Source: Didymodactylos carnosus
Lineage: Eukaryota > Rotifera > Eurotatoria > Philodinida > Philodinidae
Length of the DNA: 64,000 bases
Assembly: GCA_905250885.1 (NCBI GenBank)
Contig: CAJNOQ010000004.1
Location: forward strand, 62,001 to 126,000
Reading direction: 5' to 3'
Positions 27,801-39,800 of the stretch are shown piece by piece. The position numbers and the translations under genes were made by a program. The notes under the pieces are model-generated. The model searched no databases, was not told the origin of the DNA, and worked only from the letters and a program-made list of their open reading frames with translations. Position 1 is the first letter of the stretch. The number at the start of each line of letters is the position of its first letter.

Positions 27801-29264
27801 TTAAAAATAAAAACTGTCAGATGTAAGATAAAATAACCTTACATTTGCTCCAATAAAAGTTTCTCGCCCTTCCACCACGCCCCAAGGCGCGAAACCAATG
27901 ACAACGATGTCCGATTTGACTTTTGGTGATTTGACGAATAAAGCATCACCAACGTGCTTCACCACACCTTTAGCAGAAACAACAATAGATATATCCGTAA
28001 TTAAAGATTTATCTATTAGATGTTACCAGTATTTGTCCCATTCGTGATAATCCATGCTCCCGTCGTTTTAGCCGCTCGAAAAAGGCCTTTTTTTAATACA
28101 CGTTTTAACTTAGGTTGAAGTTCAAAATTAGCGATACCGCCATCAATTGAAATAACGAGACGTGGTAATTTTAAATTCCATTCTTTAATGAATAATTTTA
28201 AGATCAGATCTGGTCGCGTATCATGAGCTAATCTCACATACTGAAAATATATACAGTGTTATCAAACACATGAGCGTAAGTTACATGATTTGCGTCTATG
28301 TGACAAGCATTGCTGTCTGTAGATAAACATTGAGAAGAAACGCAGACAACTATCGAGAATCAAACGCATCAAACCAACGCTCTATCTCTGAGATACAAAG
28401 CATACATGTATTCTTCTCCACGAATGTTTTTAACTATCACGAGTACCTGTGCTTTTGTTGGATGTTGCTGTCCTTCGAACTCGATTGTACCATCTAAAAT
28501 ATGAAAAAGAGATAAATCATTACAAAACCAAACTAGAGAGTCAGAAATAGTGTAAGGACATAAATAATAGAAAATTAAATATAAGACCGCAACAAACATA
28601 ATTTTTTTTTCTATCAGTCTGATAAAAATAATTGACCATGTGAGATTTCAATCTGCTATCTAAAATCATCTTCAGACATATAACATTATCAACAACGTTT
28701 TATTTATTATCTCTTTTTTCTACTATTCATTCTTTTCTGTTTCTTCGTCCTAAATCCACACGTTGAACGAGTGTTTTTTCTAGATGTTCTTACAGAAATG
28801 ATTGAAGTAACAAAAAACATGTACAAGTGCATAGTCATAAGAGACTTATCACTCGAATATAGATGAAGCGTGAATTTAAAACGAAAAAAACAATTTTATT
28901 ATGCTTGTGGTAGTTTTATACTTAATTTACTCTTTAGTTCTCCAAGTTTATACTACATACTAATAAAATCTACATACAAGCATCAGTTGGATAAACTTCT
29001 GTGTTTCTTTGTGTTGACCATTTTTCGTTCGTCGATAAGAAGTTGTGATTACTACTGACATGTTGTTCATCATGTAGATAGTAGGCTTTTCCACAGTGAC
29101 AGCTAAGACACAAAAAAATGTATATAGACATCTAGTTTGATCTAATTCTCAACATTCGTTTCTTTTCATTACTGATCTGGCTGACTAAGAACTGGTATAA
29201 ATTTGACACATTCACGCTTTTTAAACGACCGTTGTATCCAAGATAAATTACCAACATTATCCAA
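21850..29264 (-). CDS. TRPM-family cation channel (TRPM1/3/6/7-like)
   Basis: Many short exons from 29264 down to 21850. In order they encode: N-terminal [18 protein letters not shown] and CHCG; the SLOG nucleotide-binding fold ([53 protein letters not shown]); [18 protein letters not shown]; the pre-membrane domain ([50 protein letters not shown]); and membrane helices. The pore reads [20 protein letters not shown]6 plus TRP box is [19 protein letters not shown] through [11 protein letters not shown] predicted coiled coil follows, and a Ser/Asn-rich tail of over 400 residues ends without the alpha-kinase domain of TRPM6/7. The pore glutamate (GEVY) is the TRPM1/3/6/7 type, associated with divalent permeation. 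The first coding exon is not resolved: upstream of 29264 there is a splice acceptor but no convincing ATG exon, so the gene extends further right. Confidence 0.92.
23872..23890 (-). other. 19-nt microexon carrying the TRPM pore filter
   Basis: ATCTACGGTGAAGTTTATG is bounded by TTTTTAG and GTAAAT. It joins the preceding exon (ending EPYFM) to the next one (starting ADTIDPPC) in frame, giving FMIYGEVYAD. That string aligns with YWMIFGEVYAYEID of TRPM7. Leaving it out would shift the reading frame. Confidence 0.88.
26760..27085. mobile_element. hAT-like non-autonomous element in a TRPM intron
   Basis: A 326-bp insert ends in inverted repeats CAGAGGTGGGTAAGTC and, inverted, CAGAGGTGGGCAAGTC. It is flanked by AAAGAAAT (26752-26759) and AAAGAAAC (27086-27093), an 8-bp target-site duplication with one mismatch. 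An 8-bp duplication and CAGxGxTGGGC ends are diagnostic of the hAT superfamily. The interior carries repeated AAGTCCAAGT-type motifs and no transposase. It fills most of one TRPM intron between the exons ending near 27118 and starting near 26721. Confidence 0.85.
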
Positions 29265-29411
29265 CTAAATGGAATAAAGGGAGAGATAGTTATTCATACA
29301 AAGAGGATAAAGACAAACTTCCGCAAAATGACACCCCCCGTTTCTACTATTAATATTGATTTTGGCAATGAACAGTAGTATAATTCTGATATTCAAGTAA
29401 ATTTTGATGTT

Positions 29412-30282
29412 AAGGTGTCGAAAATGCCAAAAGACATCAGAATTTTCTTTCGGCTTTTCTTGAGATGGTTAAATCGAGTGACTTAGGAAAAACTTACTTT
29501 TAGATTTCTAAAGGTGATTTTTGAGTGAAAAATTGATTTTTTGAAAAACGAGCAAAACTTTCATGTTTATTGTGTTTTTAAATATTCTGATTCTTCATCT
29601 AAAAGTGAGAGTAAGAAACTAGGAAATATACAAGAAGCACATTTATAATTCTGCACATGTTCGTCAAAATCTGAGAGCATTCAGATGGCAAAGTTATAGG
29701 GATGCTCTGTTCTCGTGAAGAACCGGAATCACGGTTCGGTTCCCGCATGAGGAATCGAAACCGCGGTTTTCTTATATTCGGTTCTTCATCGGGAATCGGA
29801 ACCGCGCTATCGATTCTCCCAATGGAACGGGAACCACGGTTTCTTAGACGCTTCCTTTTTTTCGGAACCGAGAATTTTGACTTGCCTTTCTTTTAACAAA
29901 ATGAAAATACACTACGGAAAAAAATATATTCGCCTGTCATCCCTTAAAAGAATCCTTTCGTTTACTATAAAATGAATTCTATTTCGTTAATTGTTACTGC
30001 CTGAAAAATTATTTTCCGGTTCTAAGCTGAGAACCGCGGTTCTGTTGTAAGTTTGGAACCGGAACCGAACATCCCTAGTTTTAGATGAAGAATTAAAATA
30101 TTTAAAAACATAATAAACATGAAAATTTTGCTTATTTTTTTCAAAAGGTCAATATATTTTTCGCCCAAAATCATCTTTAGAAATCTAAAAGGAAGTTTTT
30201 CCGAGGTCACTCGGTTTAACTATGTCAAGAAAAGCCGAAAGAAAACTCTGGTGCTGTTTTAAATTTCCGGCACGTTAAGTAA
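29412..30282. mobile_element. Long-TIR DNA element (outer), containing a second element
   Basis: Arms of ~200 bp, 29412-29615 and 30078-30282, are inverted copies at roughly 80% identity. They share TTTCTTTCGGCTTTTCTTGA, TTTTAGATTTCTAAAG and ATTCTTCATCTAAAA. The ends are TTAAGGTGTCG on the left and TTAACGTGCCGG on the inverted right, so TTAA flanks both sides. The TIR does not start with CC as in canonical piggyBac, so the family is open. No transposase frame is visible. It lies just upstream of the first TRPM exon I can place. Confidence 0.75.
29697..30077. mobile_element. Inner element rich in GGAACCG motifs, hAT-like ends
   Basis: A 381-bp insert starts TAGGGATGCTC and ends in the inverted form of TAGGGATGTTC. 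Inside are many GGAACCG / CGGTTCC motifs, several palindromic (GAACCGCGGTTC). TAGGGATG ends and dense subterminal repeats are typical of hAT MITEs. The 8 bases on either side (CAAAGTTA and GTTTTAGA) do not match, so the superfamily call is tentative. It sits near the middle of the outer long-TIR element, implying a nested insertion. Confidence 0.65.
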
Positions 30283-30605
30283 AATATCTTTATTTATTTC
30301 GAAGCAATGTTTGTCGTCAAAAATAATCTCTACAAAAATATATTTAGCGTTGTTATCTTTTCAATCTAATTCTCTAATCCTCTCTCCTTCAATCTAAGTC
30401 TCTATTTTTTATGCAAAATTTGCCTTATATACATAATTAAATTTATGGTTTTTCAAGCATTTCTTTCGTTCTTTCTATGAAATTAGATAATATTTCAAAC
30501 ACAAACATTATTTAGTCTAATTTCAGTCAAAATACTTGTGTATGTGACAGGCATGACGTTCCTTTCTGAAAATTTGTAGACTAACACATAACTCCGAAGT
30601 TTCAT

Positions 30606-30739
30606 TAGAGCCGCATCAAATAAGGAATATGTCTATCTTTTCACATCTTGACCAATTTTAGGAAATGTCTATATAGACATGCGTTAACATTTGCCAAGAT
30701 GTGAAAAGATCGAGCTATTCCTTATTTGATACGACTCTA
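30606..30739. mobile_element. 134-bp hairpin MITE
   Basis: Left arm 30606-30650 and right arm 30695-30739 are inverted copies sharing ATCAAATAAGGAATA and ATCTTTTCACATCTTG with a few mismatches. The ends are TAGAG and CTCTA. No coding potential. A TA target duplication is possible but cannot be separated from the arms. Confidence 0.7.
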
Positions 30740-33406
30740 CTATAATACTATTAAATTTCACGTAACTAAGACAAAATACACATATTTTATTCAGCAGGGA
30801 AAACCAGACCTGTAAAGTAACTAGTGAAGCTTAAATTTAAAGTATATACAGATTGCACTGATAAGTAACGTGTGATCATTTCATTATTAACCATGTTTGC
30901 ACTGTACTTGTCGAGCTACGATCCTTACATTGAAGTATCAAATGTGTCATCTACAATTCCTGGACCCTGAAGTCACATTACATTAAGAAAAACTGGGTGA
31001 GAACGGTTGGGTGCCTAGCCTAATTCGAGTAAATAAGAATTTTTTCAAAGTGAAAAACAAGAAGGTTTCCATGTTTCCATTTGACTTTGATAATTGATTC
31101 TCATCAACAGTAAAGTTGATACAAAGCAGATGTCGTCTTTCTTCTCATCAAAAAAGCCAGAATGTCGTTTCAATGAGTTTTCAGAACAACGTAGAATTAA
31201 ACTCACTTTATTTCATTTCACTACAATTTTTATACGATTTTGAACAGTGTATTTTTTATATAATTTTCCTTCCTCTACTTTATCCTTACCTGAGGCGTTT
31301 GAGAGGCCATTATTTTTGTTATTGACCAAACCGGAATGACTGTTTATCCAATATATAAACAAGTTTATCCCAACAAAAAGTAAGTGTAATCTTTTAGGAG
31401 ATGTGTGTATCGACGAATAAAATAACGATAAAAATTTCGATGAGAACCATTGATCAATGCTGACATGAAGAAGAAAACGAAGTAAATATGAAAAGAAAAG
31501 GAGGAAGATGAGCGTGAACGACGAGAATAGTAATTCTAATCAACAAACACAATGATTATAATAATGGATTTGTTTCATCGCATTATGTGTCGACAAAGCC
31601 TTTCCGGAAACAACACAAAAATACATGGATAGAGAAAAAAAAATGTAAAATTTTTCAAAATTGAACTATGAACAGAAAGCAACATATCCGGCTAAGTCTT
31701 TTTTTTCTTGACGATGCTTTAACTATTTTCTCTATGTTCTTGACGTGTAATAAATCCATATAAGGAAGAAAAGTCAGTGATGAACAAACTATATACATCA
31801 TCACTTCCTCTTGTATAATTATCAACAGATATGTTCGACATAAATACTAAGCTTTTACTTTTAATAAGATAAAGAGGTGAGAGACTCAGAGTTCAGAATA
31901 TTCTCGCTTGTTCAAACAACTACCTTTCCACTATAAAATTTCTTCATCAACGACTAAATAAAAGATTCTGGAACAAAGTTCTTGAAGCACTAGTCTACCT
32001 CAGCTCCTTCAAAATTTCAACATACCTGCCGTCATTACGTTTTTGTTATTTATCTTTGTATGTGTGTGTTGATTGAAGAAATAATGAAAAAGAATTCAAT
32101 GACATCCAACTATTGACACTGAACTAATGCATAGTTTTTGTATCTAGCAATTAACAATTCAGACAACAAACATGATATTTGATTACTTTTTGAGTTTATC
32201 GTTCACCTCAAGCAATATGACTTTTTTATACTTGTCTACACAATATAAAAACTCAATTATAACTGAATACAAATCTGATTATTTATCCATCGAAGTTTAA
32301 TGTCAAATTCTGCCAGAGCACAAACTTATGATTAATATCTTTTTCACCGTTTGTGAATCAGTTAATAAACTATATTATTTTATTTTCTCAGAATAAAAAA
32401 ACGTATAGATTGTTTATTGTTTCTTGTTGTTTCTATTAGTTCGAAGTAAATATACAATTAATAGATAAATGAACATAACATAAACGCATACGAATAATTA
32501 TTGGGTAAAGGCGGAAAAAAAAGAAGATAGTGATCGAATGTGATGGTGTTTCTAGAAGAATAAATACGGCTAAACGTAAATTGGTCGTCTGATGTTGCTA
32601 TTTATAACAGAAAAACGAAAAAAAAATTACATGATAATAATAATAGAAAGAAATAAAAAAAAAATGGCATATGAAATAATTGAGCGCCATCAGCAGCAGT
32701 CAGCACAATAGATCCGGTCTAACACGGTCTGAAAAAAACACCAAAACATGTATATTCGACAAATATGGTTAAACATTTTATAGATATACTCTTCGAAACT
32801 TTGATTAAAAGAAAAATGTCATTAAACATTCTCATAGGTGTGCGGATGTGTCGAATATAGCATAAGACGTATGATTATTTTTGGAGGTAATGGAAAATGA
32901 GATATCAATACATACAAAAAAGAAAACTGTAGAGAGAGAAATCTGAAATAGTGATGCCCTATCTATACCAGCAGCTGTAATTTTTTTTTAGAAGTTGCAA
33001 CTAAAAGAGAAAGCTATAGGCGGACAAGAGCGAAACAGAGATATTAAACCAGAAAACAAAACACAAAAATCACAACAAAAAAAATATACATTGCAGAATA
33101 ACATCGAGTCATTGCACAACTTTAGCATTGTGCAGAATACAGGAATTTTGTGTTTTGATAGTTTTAGTTTCAAAATGATATAATGGAAATTTATATTCTC
33201 GATTTCGTTCTGATTCAAAATGAAAGCTTAAACCAGATATTTAACAACCTGTAAAAAAATTTATTATCTTAGAGAAGGAGAAATAAAAGACAAGACAAGT
33301 TCGATACGCTCGATGAAAAAAATGAAAATACTTAATTTAAGAATAATATAAGAAAAATATACAAAAATACAGAGGAGAATGTCATATGATGTTGAGTTTC
33401 ATTTTT
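30740..33406. other. Intergenic region, nothing recognised
   Basis: AT-rich DNA between the hairpin element and the RNF34/RFFL-like 3' end. The missing first TRPM exon and its promoter may lie here or further right. No coding block with family motifs was seen. Confidence 0.45.
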
Positions 33407-35164
33407 CTATGATTTAAATACTCGCACAACACGAATAATATTTTGTCGACAAATGGGACCTAAAAAAATTGAAATAGAATATGAATAATTCTATTATTTA
33501 GTTTTAGTCAAAAGTGGGTGAATAACTTACACTCAGCCAACAATTTTCCACATTTCACACAGGTTACCATATGACCACAATCGAGAAATACACATTCAAC
33601 AGTACTGTCCATACAGACTTTACATAATTCAGTATCTCCAGTCGACATCCCATCTAACTCTTTAGCTAAATTAAATAAAGAAAACAATAAGTTAAATATA
33701 AGACTATTCTATGCTTCTATTATTTAACCTTTTTCTTGTTGACTCGTTCTATCTCGATATAAACGTTGAACTTTTTCAATTAATTCACTTTTTTCTACAC
33801 AACCCTTATAATTAACAAAATTTGTTGCTAATATTTCTTTTAACTCTTTTATCGATAAATCTTCAATATTCTGATCGTCTTTTATATCACTCAAAGATTT
33901 GCGTCTGATACGTTGTGGTGGTGGTTGAGCTGTTGCTCCTTCAACATTCTGTTTAAAAAAAAACATAAGCAGTTAGAAGAAAGTTTATGATAATTTGTTA
34001 TATTACAAACCTGATTACTATTATTTGATGCTTGTAAATTTGTTGGCGTGCTTTGGCTGTTGTGATGCATATTGTTCGCAGTTCGTTGATCAGGATTATG
34101 CAAATTTGTTGTTGATGAAGAAGTGCCTTGTCGATGACGATTTGGTTGAGGATTTGATCGTCGATTTTGTTGTGGTGGCGGCTGTTGATATTGTGCATTG
34201 TCTGATGGTGGTGTTTGCTGATTTCCATTTGTCGATGATGTATAAACAAAACTTCCAGGAGATGAAAATGTGTATGAAGCGAAGCCGGGTGCATTCATTG
34301 TTGTTCCAAAATTGAATGACGACGTATTTCCGCTATTTGGTGTTGAAGTATGATTTGTATTGGTATTATTTGCTTCTGGATGTTGTGGATGTAATGCATG
34401 ATGTAAAACACCGGAAACTGTGCTCGACACATAATCCTGTAGATTAGCGGCAAAATGATTCATTTGACTAGCAAACGATGACATTGTATGTTGAAAATTT
34501 GTAAATGGATGCGAAGGGTTACTATTTGTTTGTTTGGGCGGAGGAGGAGGAGGAGGCATGTTTGACGCTGTTGAAGATGAAGACGATGACGAAGCACTTG
34601 TAGAAAATGATGTTGTGTTGAAATAATTTGTTTGAAACTGCTGATTTGGAGGTATTGTTGTTTGTGTTGTAAAATAATTGTTATTTGAATTTGTCGAATT
34701 ATTTTGAGCTGCTTGTTGTTGAAGATAGTGAAATGGTAAATGTCGACTACGAACAATTAGATCAACAAGCTCTTGTTTTTCTGTACATGTATGATTTGGT
34801 ATATTTTTCGCTTGTAGATATGATCGTAAATGTTTGACTTTGACAGCAAGTAATTGTTCTTGTGTGCTTGATTCGCTGGATATCAGTTGACAAATGAGAC
34901 AAACTCGACAGGGATAATGACGTTCACGTGGTGCACAATTTGGACAAAATGATTGTCGACAGACAATACAGTTTTTCTGCAACACGAGAAGAAGAACAAC
35001 GTTTAGTACTGTAATTCATACCTAGGGTAATAGATTAATAGGAGAACATACTTTGCGTTTTATTAATGTATAAGCAGTATTACAACGTTCGCATTGATCG
35101 TTTGAAAAAGGAGGTGTGGGCATGGCCCAAAGGAAGTCAAAACAATTAAAAGTAGACGCCACGC
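33407..35164 (-). CDS. RNF34: RNF34/RFFL-like E3 ubiquitin ligase (CARP family)
   Basis: Exons 35052-35164, 34011-34976, 33729-33948, 33531 to about 33665, and 33407-33460. An N-terminal FYVE-like zinc finger (CERCN, then [12 protein letters not shown] and CRVCLIC) leads to a SAP-type helix pair, then a long Gln/Asn/Ser/Pro-rich linker. A second SAP-like block, [20 protein letters not shown], is nearly the vertebrate DIEDLSVRQLKEILARNFVNY. The C-terminal C3HC4 RING reads [19 protein letters not shown] and CPICRQ, ending RVFKS as in RNF34/RFFL. These membrane-associated ligases ubiquitinate caspase-8/10, p53 pathway proteins and others. A methionine at 35123 could be the start, but the exon opens at a splice acceptor (35165-35166), so a further 5' exon is possible. 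RNF34 and RFFL are co-orthologous; the symbol is a choice. Confidence 0.88.
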
Positions 35165-38100
35165 CTGAAATAGAACGAGAGAGAAATATATATTTTAAAA
35201 TCAACAATGAAAGCAATCCAATGGGGAGAAATCTTTGATGTGCATTAGAAGTAAGAAAAAACGAAAGTAAAAAAATTATTTTTAAATTCATGATGTATGC
35301 AAAAGAAAAGTACAAGCAGATTTTAACGAGTGCCGAGTATTCGAAGAAATAAGTCTCTAAGTTTGAGGAATATTTTTTTGTATCAATAAAGTCTTGTATT
35401 TCTCATAAAAAAAGTGGTTTTAACGACATATCTCACTAAGACATGATGTGATTCAAATAGTCGGTTTTAGGAAATCTTTTCAGAAACCCAAAAATGTGTA
35501 GTAGATGTGTAACAGGTAGAAATACAAAGAGATGTAGTAATAGTCATACTAAAAATCTCATGACCTGAGATGATCTGGTTGCTAAAAAAATCAGTGACCC
35601 TAAAGGATTTTTTGACGGTTTCACATCAGTATTGTCATCAGTATAGTCGCTCTATCTTGTTAACTGCCGGGAAAGTTTACTCTGACCTTAATATTATTCC
35701 TTACTAAATTTGGCTAACATTCCATGAAAGTTTTAAAGAAATTTGAAAACTTCATTGAACAGTCGTAAGGTTGGTATTTTCGAGCGTTTTTTCATCTCGT
35801 GAAATAAATAAACGTAAAAAGGTGGTGTTATTCTGAACCGTTTCGAAACGGCCTAATTCAACGTATTAGTTTTAACACATGTTATACAGTAAGCAGTTTT
35901 CAAGATTAGCGAGTGATATCTCTGATAATAATAAGTGTAAATCAAAATATACAAAGATTAACTATGTGTTAGAATGTTAATGCTTACGTACGATGAGAGA
36001 AGAAAACAAAAAAGCACAATTAACACGATAATTACATAGTACTACAGTAACCTCTATTCGTGCAATATCGGATCTTGATTTCTTTGTAATTTTGTTGGAA
36101 AATGTCTTGAAAATTACGGTCAATCAATAGGCGTAATCTAAAACAAAACTAAGGGTACATAATTCATTGAATTGAAGATTAAACATACAGTCAACTCAAT
36201 GTTCGGAAATAATTAGCTAAAGTGAAAATTCGAGGACTGAACGACCAAAACAAGCTACAACAAACGGTTGTCACATGGTGTAAGCATAGCAATTGTAACA
36301 ATACTGAACGCACACAACATTATTTCACTCTCATTGTAACACATTTACTGTCAACAAACAAAGTTGTCAATCGAAAATACACGACTCTGTGTACGCGAAT
36401 AGTTTTCACTTTATCTCCAAACCTTTCAGCTTGACAAGTACAAAACTACACAGAATTTCCTAATGTATGTGATTGGAATCATATCACTCAAAAATAACAC
36501 TTTTAAAAAAAAGTACTTTACGGTCGGTTTCACTTAACTTTGTGACATACACAAAATTTTATATTTTTTATTATGACCTAACACTGTATGTCATCCTTTT
36601 ATTATGTCAATCCATGAAAACAAAATCAAGAGGAATTTCGATTGATGAAAGTTCGCAGCCAGTAAAATTGACAAAAGCACAACATCAAGCTGTTGCTCTT
36701 TATCCTCTGTCAGACATATCGGTTGAAAAGAAGAGGAGATGAAGAGTACATTGGTCCTAGATTGGTGAGAATGGGTCCGTGAGACTGAAATACTACCAAC
36801 CATCTGTTATGTCGGTCTTATTCTTATTAGATGAAAGACATAGAATGAATAAAACGAAGAACAATGAAAATTAGAGAATATGCTAGGACCAAGCTCAGGC
36901 TTAACTTTTGAGCCTAAGGATAGGAACCAAATAAAACGTCTTATTTTCTAGAGTATTCGCAATACTCTGACGTGGTTAAAAAGCTTAAGTATTCAGTAAA
37001 GCTCTGATTTTAGAAAAGTTGAAACGCCTATGCAGTAGATGTAGCCTTTTCTTTAAAGATGCATCTAGCTGAATTTTGAATGGTTGAGAAGAAAAAAAAG
37101 TAGAACATATACCTACAGTGGTTATTTGTAATTAATATAAATTTTATCCTAAATATACTGTAAAACAGTGTTTCTAACAATTGGTGATCCCTCCGAGAGC
37201 AAAGTGATCTTCCACTTTGTAAACACAAATTCCGCTCTGTTTATTGTTTTGCAAATGAAAAAACCACCTTGCTTTCTTAAATTTCCACTTTGTTTTCTCC
37301 TTCTCATCTGTACTATTTTCCCCATCACGACTAATATTATTGGCCTAGTTTTTCTTATAAATTGATCACATAGAGACACAATAATTGCTTTCTATTTGTC
37401 TGATAGTTAGACAAAATGGATTGATTTACGAATTCCGCAAATCAGTCAGTGCATCATCAACTTTCGTAATACAGAACTCTTAAGCAACGCATAAGAAGCT
37501 TCAATAAAAGAAACTGAACCTTTGCTATAGCGCTGATGAAAGAAGTTAGCATAAGTGGCCGACCGGCAATCATCAATGTTTGATTAGGATCTAATTAGAG
37601 GCAGAGTTCACGACTTGAAATTTTTGAAATCAGTACTTGTATTTCAAAAATCAGTAGGTTATTCGTAGATTTTTTTTCTGGGAACTCACGAGAAATCATC
37701 AGTTTTTCTCTTTCGCACCCATCATATTTTTCGTCATTGGCTTTAGGAGAGGTGAACAGTGAAAGATGACGAGTGACGATGCTAAAAACTGCGAGAATTT
37801 TCTGCTTTTTTCCGATAACCAGTTCTCTTGAATGCTTTTTTTGAATAGCACAGAACAAATTTAACTCAGGCTAAGAAAGTTGAGATAGGTCTACGTTTCA
37901 GAACGTAAGCTGAAAACAGTTTTACAAATGCTGTTTGCTGAAAGTTTATTTGAGACCACTTTACGCTAAACTGCTACTTTAGGGCTCAGAGCAAAGTGGT
38001 TCATTTCATTTTGATTACAAAATTCATTAGAAACGCTGCTATAAACAACTAATGAAAAAAAATGTCAAACGTCACAGGAGAAATGTGATAGCATAAAAAC

Positions 38101-38318
38101 ATATTTTCCATGAAATCACACAATGACAGAAGACAACTTCCCAAGATCGAAATATATAGTACTAGCCGTATAGTATAATTAAATACTCTGTCACTTACTT
38201 TGACGTTTAAATGTGATGAATGTTTGTTTCAACTTTTTAGATTGAGCTAATATAAAACATTTCCCACTGATCATTAAAAGTTAGTTTTGATTTACAAACA
38301 AATTAACAGCAAAAGAAA
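35165..38318. other. 3.2-kb divergent spacer
   Basis: Between the RNF34-like 5' end and the divergently transcribed ISY1 gene. It should hold both promoters and perhaps a 5' exon of the ligase. Short frames (for example 36222-36434 and 36473-36742) show no family motif. Confidence 0.45.
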
Positions 38319-39800
38319 ATGGCACGAAATTCCGAGAAAGCAATGACAGCATTAGCTCGATGGAGACAATTACAATTGAAAGAACAAGGAAAACTTAGAG
38401 TCGATCGACGTCCTCATTTAGCATCAGATGAAACAAATGTTCGAAGAGCTGAAAAATGGCGTTACCAGGTTGTACGTGAAATAGCAAAAAAAGTGGCGCA
38501 AATACAAAATGGTAGGTCAATAGACATAATCATTTGCATTATATTAATATTTATTTCTTTTTCAGCGGGTCTTGGTGAATATAAAATCCGTGATTTGAAT
38601 GATGAAATAAACAAACTTTTACGTGAGAAATCACATTGGGAAGATCGAGTTAAAGAGCTTGGTGGAGAAGATTTTAAGGTTTGTATTTTTGTTCAGCGCA
38701 TACTAGCAACTAACAATAACTATATATTTATCTTTCTAGAAAACGGCTCCTAAAATGCTTGACAATGAAGGAAAAGAAGTTCCCGGCAATCGTGGCTATA
38801 AGTAAGCAAAGTTACTGTTATGAAGAACTGTAGATAAACATATTTGTGCCATTTTTAGATATTTTGGTGCTGCAAAAGATTTGCCAGGTGTACGTGAATT
38901 ATTTGAACAAGAGCGTAAGTTTTCTTTTGTCATATGATCCTAGAAAATAAAGAGATATCCCTTATTGGTTATATATTTCTTATCTTTTATTCATTGTCTA
39001 TTTTGTGTATTTCTAGCTGTTCCGCCACCAAAGAAAAATCGTTCGGAATTGATGAGAAATGTTGATGCGGACTATTACGGGTATATGGATGATGATGATG
39101 GTGTATTGATTCCCCAGGAAGAACGTTGTGAGAAAGAAGGTAACAATATTGCATTCTTTTTACTCTTTACACCTTCACTTTTGATTGTGATTCTGCTATG
39201 AATATAAACTTTTTTCCATTATTGCTTCTATTTCATCTCTTTATCTCCATGTGATCTCTATTTCCGTAATAATGTCTTTAAATTTTTTTTAATTTAATAG
39301 CTGTTCGAAAAAAGGTTGATGAATGGAAAGCACGAAAGGAAGCAATTTTACGTGGCGAATTACAAGCTGATATTGAGAAAGAAGATGAAATGGACAATTT
39401 TATTGTACCTGAAATGAATGTAGGTCTATTTTCTTTTAAAATCTAACATTTGCTAATTTTTCTGAATAATTATTGCATATACTTTAATTATTGTTAATCT
39501 ATTTTAGTCTGATGATGAAGATTATGTTGCACATCAAACAAGACCAGGAGTAGCTGATGTTGTATCGAAAGATCATATCTTCATTGCACATGTACCAGTA
39601 CCGAGTCAAAAAGAAGTATGTTTTAATGCCGTTTTTACAATTGTTTTAAACAGTAAACACAAAATAATAATTTTTTCTTTTCTTCTTAGATCGAACGGGC
39701 ACTACTTGAACGGAAGAAACAAGAATTATTGGCCAAGTATGTGTCTGATGATTTACAAAAAGAAGATCAAGAAGTAAAAGATCTGTTAGGAAAATACTGA
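38319..39800 (+). CDS. ISY1: ISY1 pre-mRNA splicing factor
   Basis: Eight exons: 38319-38511, 38566-38678, 38740-38801, 38859-38914, 39017-39139, 39301-39419, 39508-39615 and 39690-39800. They total 885 nt and 294 residues; human ISY1 has 285. The start MARNSEKAMTALARWRQLQL is the nearly invariant family N-terminus. RAEKWRYQVVREIAKKVAQI, GLGEYKIRDLNDEINKLLRE and NRGYKYFGAAKDLPGVRELF follow. ISY1 belongs to the NineTeen-complex-related set that joins the catalytically active spliceosome (B* and C complexes) in the nucleus and helps position the branch helix for the first step. A polyadenylation-type AATAAA lies at 39875-39880. All exons read through cleanly. Confidence 0.95.

Noticed and set aside
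29702-29896. 64-codon frame rich in Arg/Phe/Gly
   Set aside because: It lies entirely inside the GGAACCG-rich inner transposon and reflects that repeat.
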